A DNA stretch of 64,000 nt from Streptomyces humicola (GTDB lineage: Bacteria; Actinomycetota; Actinomycetes; Streptomycetales; Streptomycetaceae): assembly GCF_024436035.1 (NCBI RefSeq), contig NZ_JANFNG010000001.1, forward strand, positions 513,689-577,688. The letters run 5' to 3'. Every line of letters starts with the position of its first letter. Within the stretch, counting starts at the first letter, position 1. The position numbers were made by a program, and so were the translations under genes. This document shows positions 7,237 through 14,666 of this stretch, one piece after another. Below the pieces are notes generated by a model. The model was given only the letters and a program-made list of their open reading frames with translations. It ran no database searches and was not told the origin of the DNA.

Positions 7237-9582
7237 TCAGCGGAGGTGGCCGGGGCGGCGGCCCGCCGGTTGTGCGGGCTCGGGAAGGGCCGTCGGCGGT
7301 TTGACGGGGCGTGTTTGCGGGGTGTTCCTGGACACGGTCATGGTCTCTCCGTCGTGGCTGATCCGGAGGGGCTCGCCCTCCGTCAGCGCGTAGGTGACGC
7401 GGGAGTTGGTGATGTCGACGTGCAGGCACCGCCCGCGGACGAGCATGGAGAAGGCCAGCCGATTGAGCCTCTCCGGAAGTCGGGGGGCGAAATGCAGGAC
7501 GTCGGCGTAGTCGCGCATGCCGCCGAAGCCGGCGACCAGCCCCATCCAGGTGCCGGCGAGGGAGGCGATGTGCAGGCCGTCACGGGTGTTCCGCTCCAGG
7601 TCCTCCAGGTCCATCAGCGCGGCCTCCCCCAGGTAGTCGTAGGCCAGCCGCAGATGGCCCACCTCGGCGGCCATGACGCACTGGACGCAGGCAGACAGGG
7701 AGGAGTCCCGGACGGTCAGCGGTTCGTAGTAGGCGAAGTTCCGGGCCTTCTGGTCGTGTTCGAATGCATCGCCGCACAGGTACATCGCCAGCACCAGATC
7801 CGCTTGTTTGATCACCTGCTTCCGGTACAGGTCGACGTAGGGGAAGTGCAGCATCAGCGGGTACTCCTCGGGCAGCGTGCCGGCGAAGTCCCAGACCTGG
7901 TGGCGGGTGAAGCCCGCCGACTGCTCATGGATGCCCAGCGCGCTGTTGTACGCCACGGTCATCGCCTTCGCCGCGTCCCGCCAGCGGGCGGTCTCCTCCT
8001 GGTCGACGCCCAGCGCCGCGGCCTCGCCGGCGTGGCGTTCGGCCGCATCGGCCGCGGCCTGCAGATTCGCCCGGGCCATCAGGTTGGTGTAGACGTTGTC
8101 GTCCGCCAGCGCGCTGTACTCGTCGGGTCCGGTGACGCCGTCGATGTGGAAGCGGCCGTGGGAGTCGTGGTGCCCCAGGGAGTGCCACAGCCGGGCCGTC
8201 TCCACCAGCAGCTCCACCCCCGTCTCCCGTTCGAAGTCCTCGTCCCCGGTGGCCGAGACATAGCGCACGACGGCGGCGGCGATGTCAGCGTTGATGTGGA
8301 AGGCGGCGGTGCCGGCCGGCCAGTAGCCCGAGCACTCGGACCCCTCGATCGTCCGCCAGGGGAAGGTCGCCCCCTTCAGCCCCAGCTGACGGGCGCGCGC
8401 ACGCGCCGCCGGCAGGGTGCCCTGACGCCAGCGCAGTGCCTCGGCGACCGGCTCCGGTGAGGTGTAGGTCAGCAGCGGCAGGACGAACGTCTCGGTGTCC
8501 CAGAAGCAGTGCCCGTCGTATCCGGAGCCGGTCAGCCCCTTCGCCGGGAGTGGCCGCTGCTCGGCGCGGGCTCCGGCCTGCAGCACATGGAAAAGGGCGA
8601 AGCGGACGGCCTGCTGGATCTCGGCGTCGCCGTCGACCTCGACATCGGCGTGCCTCCAGAAGTCGTCGAGGAACTCCCGCTGCTGGTCGACCAGGCCCTG
8701 CCAGCCGGTGCTGCGCGCCCCGGCGAGCGCGGCCTCCACCTGGTCCCGGACTGCCGGGAGCGAGCGCACACCGGACCAGCCGTAGGAGACCAGCTTCTCC
8801 AGCCGGAACGTCTCGCCGGGGCCGAGGACGGTGGTGACCGTGAGGCGGCCCACGTCGTTGCTGCTCTCGCTGGAGGTCCGGGTGGGCTCCGGCCCCTGCA
8901 CCACATGGTCGGCCGCGGCCGCGAGACGCAGATCGCTGCTCGCGGTGCAGTGCACCAGGCGCAGTCGCGTGCCCACGGCGGTGTGCTCTTCGGGTTGGAG
9001 CGGGGATTCCAGGGCCGCCGCGACCCGGGGGTCGCCGGTGAGCTCGGGCAGTTGCTCGTCGGCGACGAGTTCCGACTGGACGACGAGATTGACCTGGCCG
9101 TCCAGCGGCTCGACCTCGTAGGCGATCGCGGCGATGGCCCGGTGGGTGAAGGAGACCAGACGGGTGGAGCGCACACGCACCGTCCGTCCGGCCGGTGACG
9201 TCCACTCGCACACGCGATGCAGCAGCCCGGCGCGCAGGTCGAGCACCCGTTCATGTGAGCGGAGCCGCCCGTAGCGCACGTCGAACGGCTCGTCGTCGAC
9301 GAGCAGCCGGATGAGTTTTCCGTTGGTCACGTTGATGACCGTCTGACCGGACTCGGGGAACCCGTAGCCGGCCTCCGCGTACGGCAGCGGATGCAGTTCG
9401 TGCACGCCGTTGAGGTAGCAGCCGGGCAGGCCGTGCGGCTCGCCCTCATCGAGGTTGCCCCGCCAGCCGACGTGCCCGTTCGACAGGGCGAAGACAGATT
9501 CGCTCTGCGCCAGGACGTCCAGATGGAGCCCCGTCTCGCGCAGGCACCAGGGCTCAACCGCATAGGCGGAGTGGCTGATCAC
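7237..9582 (-). CDS. Glycoside hydrolase family 65 disaccharide phosphorylase
   Basis: 781 residues starting at a GTG (9582) that overlaps the stop of the upstream mutase gene (GTGA). Domains: N-terminal beta-sandwich (about 1-270), helical linker, (alpha/alpha)6 barrel with the general acid motif GPDEY (E488), and a C-terminal beta-sheet domain. Family members reversibly phosphorolyse alpha-glucosides (maltose, trehalose, kojibiose, nigerose) to beta-glucose-1-phosphate. The coupled beta-phosphoglucomutase supports this reaction. Which disaccharide is used is not clear. An apparently longer frame upstream is only a shadow of the mutase gene. Confidence 0.88.
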   Translation of the reverse strand: MISHSAYAVEPWCLRETGLHLDVLAQSESVFALSNGHVGWRGNLDEGEPHGLPGCYLNGVHELHPLPYAEAGYGFPESGQTVINVTNGKLIRLLVDDEPFDVRYGRLRSHERVLDLRAGLLHRVCEWTSPAGRTVRVRSTRLVSFTHRAIAAIAYEVEPLDGQVNLVVQSELVADEQLPELTGDPRVAAALESPLQPEEHTAVGTRLRLVHCTASSDLRLAAAADHVVQGPEPTRTSSESSNDVGRLTVTTVLGPGETFRLEKLVSYGWSGVRSLPAVRDQVEAALAGARSTGWQGLVDQQREFLDDFWRHADVEVDGDAEIQQAVRFALFHVLQAGARAEQRPLPAKGLTGSGYDGHCFWDTETFVLPLLTYTSPEPVAEALRWRQGTLPAARARARQLGLKGATFPWRTIEGSECSGYWPAGTAAFHINADIAAAVVRYVSATGDEDFERETGVELLVETARLWHSLGHHDSHGRFHIDGVTGPDEYSALADDNVYTNLMARANLQAAADAAERHAGEAAALGVDQEETARWRDAAKAMTVAYNSALGIHEQSAGFTRHQVWDFAGTLPEEYPLMLHFPYVDLYRKQVIKQADLVLAMYLCGDAFEHDQKARNFAYYEPLTVRDSSLSACVQCVMAAEVGHLRLAYDYLGEAALMDLEDLERNTRDGLHIASLAGTWMGLVAGFGGMRDYADVLHFAPRLPERLNRLAFSMLVRGRCLHVDITNSRVTYALTEGEPLRISHDGETMTVSRNTPQTRPVKPPTALPEPAQPAGRRPGHLR

Positions 9583-10322
9583 GGCCCGGCCTCCAGCAGC
9601 TCTGCGAGGTCCTGGACGACGATGTCGGCACCGTGGGCGCGCAAGGCATCGGCCTGGCCCACACGGTCGACACCCACCACGGCCCCGAACCGGCCGGCCC
9701 GGCCGGCGTCCATACCGGCCAGGGCGTCCTCGAAAACGGCCGCCGCCGCGGGCTCGACACCGAGGTCGTGAGCGGCTTCCAGAAAGGTGTCCGGATGCGG
9801 TTTGCCCGGCAGCCTGCGCTCGGCAGCCACCACCCCGTCGATCCGCACGTCGAAGAGCTCCTCGATGCCCGCGGAAGCCAGCACGTCGCGGCAGTTGGCG
9901 CTGGAGGAGACCACCGCCGTGCTCATTCCGGCCGCTCGCACGGTCTCGACGTACCGCACCGATCCCGGATACGCCTCGACACCCTGTGTGCGGATCTTCT
10001 CCAGCACCAGGAGGTTCTTGCGGTTGCCGAGCCCGCGCACCGTCTGCAGCTGTGGCGGCTCGTCGTCGGACCCCTCGGGCAGCTCGATTCCCCTCGAGGC
10101 GAGAAAAGTGCGCACCCCGTCGGCGCGGGGACGGCCGTCGACGTACTCGTCGTAGTCGGCCACCGCATCGAAGGGGCGGAAGCCAGGACCGTCCCGCTGC
10201 CGCAGGAAGTCGTCGAAGGTCTCCTTCCACGCCGCCGCGTGGACGACGGCGGTCTTGGTCAGCACCCCGTCGAGATCGAACAGACATGCTGTGATCACGC
10301 CCGGGAGACCGAATCTCGTCAT
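9579..10322 (-). CDS. Beta-phosphoglucomutase (HAD superfamily)
   Basis: About 247 residues. HAD motif I is FDLDGVLTKTA (Asp nucleophile and second Asp). A cap domain follows, then motif II with SSSANC, the Lys region (PGKPHPD) and the acidic motif FEDALAGM. The enzyme converts beta-glucose-1-phosphate from the GH65 phosphorylase to glucose-6-phosphate. The two genes overlap by 4 nt and are translationally coupled. I chose the ATG at 10322; a GTG at 10331 is possible, and neither has a strong ribosome site. The pair lies just downstream of the lasso operon on the same strand and could be read through. Confidence 0.87.
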   Translation of the reverse strand: MTRFGLPGVITACLFDLDGVLTKTAVVHAAAWKETFDDFLRQRDGPGFRPFDAVADYDEYVDGRPRADGVRTFLASRGIELPEGSDDEPPQLQTVRGLGNRKNLLVLEKIRTQGVEAYPGSVRYVETVRAAGMSTAVVSSSANCRDVLASAGIEELFDVRIDGVVAAERRLPGKPHPDTFLEAAHDLGVEPAAAAVFEDALAGMDAGRAGRFGAVVGVDRVGQADALRAHGADIVVQDLAELLEAGP

Positions 10323-10396
10323 GGCCGCCACGACACATCATGGTAATTCGGGCGACGCGGGCATGCTTGTCGAGCGGGCCGTGCGCACGATCCCGT

Positions 10397-10822
10397 TCAG
10401 CGTGCGTGGCCGAGAGGCGGGACCGTCAGGAGCGGCCTGTAGTGGCCCTTGGGGCACGGCTCGCCGATCGGCTGGTCGTCGGCTTCGACCCAGGCATGGG
10501 CGGCGAACGGGTGGGTCCGTACGCCGGTGCACCAGGTCGGCCAGGCGTGGCGGGCCCGGCACAGCAGTGCGGTGGCGATGGAACGTTGCAGACAGTTCTG
10601 TCCCGCGCAGCGCAGGCTCACGGAGACGACCTCCTCGCGGGCGGTTCGTGCCTGTTCGGCGGTGGCCGGCGGTGCGCCGCGGCGGGCGAACTCCAGCACG
10701 CTGAGCAGCCGTGCCGGCCTGAGCCGGGCGAGCGGGCGGGCGACGCCGACGGCCAGCAGGGGCAGCAGGCGCCGCCGCAGCGGTAGTCGCCGCCTCTCGT
10801 CGAGGGCGACGGGAACACTCAT
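10397..10822 (-). CDS. Lasso peptide leader peptidase (B2 protein, transglutaminase-like)
   Basis: 141 residues, typical for stand-alone B2 proteins. The Cys-His-Asp protease triad of this fold is visible: Cys in QNCLQRSIATALLC, His in FAAHAWVEADD, Asp shortly after. The N-terminal half is Arg/Leu-rich as usual. It cleaves the precursor leader after the B1 protein delivers it. Its ATG overlaps the B1 stop (ATGA), so the two are translationally coupled. It is the last gene of the lasso operon A-C-B1-B2. Confidence 0.88.
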   Translation of the reverse strand: MSVPVALDERRRLPLRRRLLPLLAVGVARPLARLRPARLLSVLEFARRGAPPATAEQARTAREEVVSVSLRCAGQNCLQRSIATALLCRARHAWPTWCTGVRTHPFAAHAWVEADDQPIGEPCPKGHYRPLLTVPPLGHAR

Positions 10823-11073
10823 GGGGCCACCACCACTTCGGCGGCGCGCAGTTGGTGGATGACGGCGCTGACATCGTGCTCGGCCCGTTGCGGTGCGATG
10901 CCGTGGGCTGCAGCGAAGGCGGTGGCGATGGTCTCGGGCGATTCCCCGTCGAGGAGCCGGTGCAGCACCTGTCTGCCGGTGATGTTGAGTTGCCAGTAAC
11001 GGCCGGTGCGCTGGTGCAGCAGCACGGTTCCGTCGTCGGTGTCCGTCATGGATACGTCAGGATGGAGCCGCAT
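10819..11073 (-). CDS. Lasso peptide RiPP recognition element (B1, PqqD-like)
   Basis: 84 residues with the PqqD/RRE fold pattern: VLLHQRTGRYWQLNITGRQV, then helices ending VSAVIHQLRAAEVV. It binds the leader peptide, typically through a YxxP motif, which the precursor here has. The start at 11073 has GGAGG about 11 nt upstream. It begins 5 nt after the cyclase stop and overlaps B2. Confidence 0.88.
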   Translation of the reverse strand: MRLHPDVSMTDTDDGTVLLHQRTGRYWQLNITGRQVLHRLLDGESPETIATAFAAAHGIAPQRAEHDVSAVIHQLRAAEVVVAP

Positions 11074-11078
11074 GCGTG

Positions 11079-11834
11079 TCACACCTCCGAGGGGGCGGCG
11101 CCGGGTGCGCGGCGAGTGGCCGTGGCTGTGGCCGTGCGCAGCCAGGTTTCGCAGCCGAGCAGGTTTTCCAGCGTTTGGGTTGTCGTGTTGTCCGGTTGGG
11201 GAGCGGTCAGCCGCGCGCGGAGCGTGGCGGGCGCGATCAGTCCGCGGTCCGCCAGCGCGGAGTCGGCGAACGTCTGCAGGATCGCGGGGAGGTTGCGGCG
11301 CAGCCCCCTGCGGATGTCCTTGCCGAATTCGCCCTTCGTGGACCGCCGCAGCACCTCCTCGGGCACGATGCCGCGCATCGCATCGGCCAGCAGCGGCTTG
11401 AACCGCCACGGTCCCGCGTGTTCGTGCGCCGCGACGCGCAGGGTTGCTTCGAGCACGCCGTCGTCCAGGTACGGCATGTCCAGTTCCACACCGGACTCGG
11501 CGTACAGCTGCCCCAGCAGCCGATAGCTGGCGGTGTTGGAACGGACCATGAGCAGCACCTGATGCGTCGCCAGATCATCGGCGAGCGGCTGCGCCTGCCC
11601 GGCGGTACGGCGCAGCGCCTCGCGGACGCCGACCGGGCAGTGCCCGATCACCGCCAGCCGTGTGGGACCCGCCGCAGCCACCAACACCCGCTCGGGCGGC
11701 CACTCACCCACCAGCCACGGCCTCCCGGACGCATGCGCCAGCATCCGAGGGTTCCCGAACGGCACGAGCGCCTGAACTTCCGCGGCGTCGGCGGTGTCCG
11801 GCAGGACCACGAACCCAGCACTCACCTTTGCCAT
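11079..11834 (-). CDS. Lasso cyclase (asparagine-synthetase-like C protein), internally deleted
   Basis: Only 251 residues, whereas lasso cyclases are about 600. The first ~70 residues match the N-terminus (AGFVVLPDTADA, RLAVIGHCPVG). From VREALRRTAGQAQPLADDLA onward it matches the C-terminal quarter (ELDMPYLDDGVLEATLRVA, PWRFKPLLADAMRGIVPEEV). The central ~330 residues are missing in frame, including most of the amidotransferase-like domain and the SGGxDS ATP-pyrophosphate loop. Such a protein should not adenylate the acceptor Asp. The junction lies at about 11595-11630. It is either a real loss-of-function deletion or an assembly collapse. The ATG at 11834 is preceded by GGGGGAA. Confidence 0.8.
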   Translation of the reverse strand: MAKVSAGFVVLPDTADAAEVQALVPFGNPRMLAHASGRPWLVGEWPPERVLVAAAGPTRLAVIGHCPVGVREALRRTAGQAQPLADDLATHQVLLMVRSNTASYRLLGQLYAESGVELDMPYLDDGVLEATLRVAAHEHAGPWRFKPLLADAMRGIVPEEVLRRSTKGEFGKDIRRGLRRNLPAILQTFADSALADRGLIAPATLRARLTAPQPDNTTTQTLENLLGCETWLRTATATATRRAPGAAPSEV

Positions 11835-11861
11835 TTCCCCCGCCGCCGGTTCGATTTCGGC

Positions 11862-11932
11862 AGTCAATGAGAGTCAATAGAGTCAATGATAGTCAATGAG
11901 AGAAGGGTCAATAAGAGTCGGTGAGAATCAAT
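11862..11932. repeat. Helically phased AGTCAAT repeat array
   Basis: AGTCAAT occurs at 11862, 11872, 11881 and 11891, then variants GGTCAAT (11906), AGTCGGT (11916) and AATCAAT (11926). Spacing is 9-10 bp apart from one 15-bp step, so nearly all copies face one side of the helix. The array lies in the A-C intergenic region, in the 5' leader of the cyclase. It could be a multi-site binding array for a regulator or a leftover of replication slippage. Confidence 0.8.
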
Positions 11933-11940
11933 GATGTTCG

Positions 11941-11979
11941 GTGAGGACCGGGCTTCGCGTGCCGAAGCCCGGTCCTCAC
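11941..11979. terminator. 17-bp perfect stem-loop between lasso precursor and cyclase genes
   Basis: GTGAGGACCGGGCTTCG (11941-11957), loop CGTGC, CGAAGCCCGGTCCTCAC (11963-11979): a perfect 17-bp stem with a 5-nt loop, 31 bp downstream of the precursor stop. In lasso operons a hairpin here typically ends or stabilises the short abundant precursor transcript while allowing partial read-through into the enzymes. Confidence 0.85.
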
Positions 11980-12010
11980 TGCTGATTGCTGCGCACCTTC
12001 TGCGCGTCGG

Positions 12011-12145
12011 TCACCAGTAGTAGCTGATGAACCAGTCAGGCGCCGTGCCATTCCAGCTGCCCAACGTGTCCTCGATGAACTCTCCGACGGTGACCGGCGC
12101 CGGCGGCATGTACTCCGCGGGCAACTGCTCCGACTTCTCGTCCAT
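12011..12145 (-). CDS. Lasso peptide precursor, RES-701-like core
   Basis: 44 codons with an excellent ribosome site (GGGGGAGG, 12152-12159). The leader contains Y-x-x-P (YMPP), Gly, Phe and the conserved Thr at the penultimate leader position (EDTL), the standard actinobacterial lasso leader pattern. The predicted core is GSWNGTAPDWFISYYW (16 residues), with Gly1 and Asp9 forming the macrolactam ring. From memory, RES-701-1, an endothelin type B receptor antagonist, is GNWHGTAPDWFFNYYW, so 12 of 16 positions agree, including the ring closure and the C-terminal Tyr-Tyr-Trp. Differences are at positions 2, 4, 12 and 13. It is followed by the deleted cyclase, B1 and B2. Confidence 0.92.
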   Translation of the reverse strand: MDEKSEQLPAEYMPPAPVTVGEFIEDTLGSWNGTAPDWFISYYW

Positions 12146-12188
12146 CACAACCTCCCCCTACGGTGAACGTGGGTTAAACACGCGCCGC

Positions 12189-12217
12189 AATCTAGCATCG
12201 GATGTCTCCAAGGTCAG
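12189..12217 (-). promoter_or_regulatory. Predicted promoter of the lasso operon
   Basis: On the minus strand CTGACC (-35, 12212-12217) and TAGATT (-10, 12189-12194) are separated by exactly 17 bp. Predicted transcription start is near 12182, giving a leader of about 36 nt before the precursor ATG. Confidence 0.6.
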
Positions 12218-12231
12218 GTGATGTGCGTCAC
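12218..12231. promoter_or_regulatory. CRP-like operator upstream of the lasso promoter
   Basis: GTGATGTGCGTCAC fits the actinobacterial Crp pattern GTG-N6-GNCAC, with inverted arms GTGA/TCAC. It abuts the predicted -35 element. Its centre is about 42 bp upstream of the predicted start, the class II activator position. The site is shared with the divergent methyltransferase gene. Confidence 0.5.
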
Positions 12232-12359
12232 ATCCATTCATTGGCGGCTCGGAAGAGGTATTCGCGGCATGTCAAGGTATGCATCCAGCCATACTGGTGA
12301 CGGCAGAAAACATGGCACCATGGCCGGTGAACCGTTGAACAGGGGAAGCAGGGGGAAGA

Positions 12360-13214
12360 GTGAGCACACATCATTCCGCACACACCGACCGGTACAGCAC
12401 TGGCCTGCTGAGCAAGGATTCTCCGAAGGAACGCGCGCGCCTGGAGTCCATCCAGCGGAACGTGGACGCCTACACCACCGCCGTCCTCCGGGATCTTCCC
12501 ATAGCGCCGTCCGGCCGCTGCCTTGAGCTGGGTGCGGGCGCCGGTTCCATCGCCTACTGGCTCGCCGGCCACTTTCCCGACGGCCATGTGGTGGCCGCCG
12601 ACATCGACACCCGCTATCTCGACGCGAGCCGGGCCACCAACCTCGACGTGCACGAAATCGACGTCACCCGCGACGACTACATGCCGGGCAGCTTCGACCT
12701 CATCCACGCGCGCTATCTCTTCTGCCATCTGCCCGCGCGGGACGAGGTGATGGCGCGTGCCGTCGAATGGCTCGCCCCAGGAGGCTGGCTTGTCGTCGAG
12801 GAGCCGTATCTGCTGCCGGCGAGCACCTCTCCCTTCCCTTTGGTGCAACGTCTCATGGCCGCCTATCAGCACAAGTACGCCGAGCACGGGGCCGACATGA
12901 CATGGGCGCGCGGTGTTCCCGCGCTGCTTTCCCGCAACGGCCTGACCGATGTGGCGTTCTCGGGGAATCTCGGCTGCATGGGATGCCTCGGCAAGGACCG
13001 CTGGTCCCCGCTCATCAGTCAGGCGGGTCCGTCCCTCGTCGCCGACGGCCTCATCACGGAAACCGAGCTCACCGAGTTCTTCGAGCTGCTGAGCGACCCG
13101 GCCTTCGTCGACATCCCCCAGGTCACCATCGCCGCGTGGGGCCGACGCCCGTCCGGCCGACTACCGGAAGCGGGAGACGAACCGGCGTTGCCAGGCAGTC
13201 TCCACGGCGCGTGA
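12360..13214 (+). CDS. Class I SAM-dependent methyltransferase
   Basis: 284 residues from a GTG at 12360 with GGGGGAAG 5-10 nt upstream. The SAM-binding glycine loop is CLELGAGAGSIAYWLA, followed by motif II (VVAADIDTRYL) and the post-I region (FDLIHARYLFCHLP). The C-terminal part carries a GCMGCLG stretch and an unusual extra ~25 residues overlapping the convergent phosphatase gene by 54 nt. The acceptor is unknown. It is divergent from the lasso operon across a shared regulatory region, so a tailoring or regulatory link is possible but unproven. Confidence 0.82.
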   Translation: MSTHHSAHTDRYSTGLLSKDSPKERARLESIQRNVDAYTTAVLRDLPIAPSGRCLELGAGAGSIAYWLAGHFPDGHVVAADIDTRYLDASRATNLDVHEIDVTRDDYMPGSFDLIHARYLFCHLPARDEVMARAVEWLAPGGWLVVEEPYLLPASTSPFPLVQRLMAAYQHKYAEHGADMTWARGVPALLSRNGLTDVAFSGNLGCMGCLGKDRWSPLISQAGPSLVADGLITETELTEFFELLSDPAFVDIPQVTIAAWGRRPSGRLPEAGDEPALPGSLHGA

Positions 13215-13589
13215 CGCGTAGTGCTCCCGGATGTAGGCGATCGCCTCACGGCCGGGCAAGCCGTCGAGAACGACGAGGCATGCCAGCGCCGTGCCGGTCC
13301 GTCCATACCCGCCGCCGCAGGCGATCTCGACGCGTTCGGTTGCAGCGCGCGCCCATGCCTCGTGCAGCGCATCCGCGGCAGCCGTCGGGTCGGACGGCAG
13401 CCAGATGTCCGGCCAGCGAACCCACAGGGCCTCCCAGCCGACGGGGGGTGGGCGGTGTCCGAGCAGATACAGCGCGAAGGTGGGCGCCGGCCCTTCCGGG
13501 AGGGGGCGGCGCAGTCCCCGGCCGCGAACTCGCCGGCCCGAGGGCAGTTGCAGCACACCCGCCGTCGTGGGCTCCCAGGTACCGGTCAC
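13161..13589 (-). CDS. Small dual-specificity-type protein phosphatase
   Basis: 142 residues. The Cys-x5-Arg signature of protein tyrosine/dual-specificity phosphatases appears as ACGGGYGRTGTALA: Cys nucleophile, phosphate loop, Arg. The preceding Asp-rich strand (WPDIWLPSDP) could carry the general acid. It would dephosphorylate protein or small phosphoesters in the cytoplasm. It starts at a GTG (13589) without an obvious ribosome site, so the exact start is uncertain. Its 3' end overlaps the convergent methyltransferase. Confidence 0.7.
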   Translation of the reverse strand: MTGTWEPTTAGVLQLPSGRRVRGRGLRRPLPEGPAPTFALYLLGHRPPPVGWEALWVRWPDIWLPSDPTAAADALHEAWARAATERVEIACGGGYGRTGTALACLVVLDGLPGREAIAYIREHYASRAVETAWQRRFVSRFR

Positions 13590-13728
13590 GGCGCCGAGCG
13601 TAGCGATCAGCCGAACCCACCTGTGAGGAGCCGTGGCACCGGCGCCGGAGTGTGACGAATCACAGACAACGTGTGCTGGGCTTTAGGTAGCGTCAACTGC
13701 ATTACTGGCCAGTCAAGTTGGGGATCAG

Positions 13729-14598
13729 ATGAGCACTCTGCAAGCCGTGACCCTTGACCGCGTGGTCGACATGGCCCAATACCCCTTGTCGGAGCCCGAC
13801 AGCGCCGAGGGGCAGGCCGTCATCGCCCGGGCCCGGCGCGAACTGTCGACGCTCGGCTGTACCGTGCTGCCGGACTTCATCCGCTCTTCGTTCCGCGATG
13901 TCCTGCGGCAGGAGTGCGCCGCATTCGCCCCACGGGCCCACTTCGACGTCGAAACGGTCAACGTCTACAACATCGCCGTGGACTCGGAGCTCCCCGACGA
14001 CCACCCTGGCCGCAGAAGCTTCGAGCGGGGAAACGCCTTCGTCGCCCGCGACCACATCCCCGCGGACTGCATCATCAGCCTGCTCTACTCCCACGAACCG
14101 TTCCAGAGCTTCGTCGCCCGCTGCTTCGGCCTACCGCAGCTGCACCGGCTGGCGGACCCACTCTCCGGACTCGTCCTCAACGTCGTCGCCCCCGGCAGGG
14201 AGCACCCCTGGCACTTCGACACCAACGAGTTCACCGTGAGCATGCTCACCCAGGAGGCCGAATCCGGCGGCGTCTTCGAGTACTGCCCGAACATCAGGAG
14301 CGGGGCGTGCGAGAACTTCGACGACGTACGGGCCGTACTGGACGGCAAGGGAGACCGGTTGACCCGTCGCCTCGCCCTGAAGCCGGGCGACCTCCAGCTG
14401 TTCAAGGGCCGGTACTCGCTGCACCGGGTGAGCCCCGTGCGAGGCGAGATCGCCCGCCACTCGGCGATATTCGCCTACAGCGAGCGCCCCGGCGTCATCG
14501 GGAGCGCGGCACGGACCCAGCAGCTCTTCGGCCGCGTACTGCCCGAACACCTTCAGGCCGAGGGCCGTGCCGTGCGCGGGGACGCGCTGCTCGACTAG
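13729..14598 (+). CDS. Fe(II)/2-oxoglutarate dioxygenase, HalD/BesD-like family with an intact HxD
   Basis: 289 residues. Iron ligands are WHFDTNEF (H162, D164) and LHRVS (H232), then an Arg for 2-oxoglutarate (ARHSAIFAY). Overall sequence resembles the HalD/BesD family acting on free amino acids. The halogenating members replace the Asp by Gly; here Asp is kept, so hydroxylation or desaturation is expected. First gene of an apparent operon with a methyltransferase (68-nt gap) and a carnitine-type acyltransferase. I infer it hydroxylates a small amino acid or betaine precursor. The family assignment is from memory. Confidence 0.75.
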   Translation: MSTLQAVTLDRVVDMAQYPLSEPDSAEGQAVIARARRELSTLGCTVLPDFIRSSFRDVLRQECAAFAPRAHFDVETVNVYNIAVDSELPDDHPGRRSFERGNAFVARDHIPADCIISLLYSHEPFQSFVARCFGLPQLHRLADPLSGLVLNVVAPGREHPWHFDTNEFTVSMLTQEAESGGVFEYCPNIRSGACENFDDVRAVLDGKGDRLTRRLALKPGDLQLFKGRYSLHRVSPVRGEIARHSAIFAYSERPGVIGSAARTQQLFGRVLPEHLQAEGRAVRGDALLD

Positions 14599-14666
14599 GA
14601 CCTGGCGTAACACTCGGTCGCCGTAGGCCGTTTCCCCACTGTGCGTTCCACGGAGGAGCAACCCCC

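Noticed and set aside
7237-10341. A single 1034-residue phosphatase-phosphorylase fusion protein
   Set aside because: The upper part of that frame is out of frame with the mutase motifs; the mutase is read in another frame, and a GTGA overlap shows two genes.
11862-11932. CRISPR array
   Set aside because: Units are 7 bp with 2-3 bp between them; no spacers, leader or cas genes.
12027-12221. Plus-strand 64-codon gene overlapping the lasso precursor
   Set aside because: It is antisense to the precursor, has no ribosome site, and the minus-strand frame has all the lasso hallmarks.
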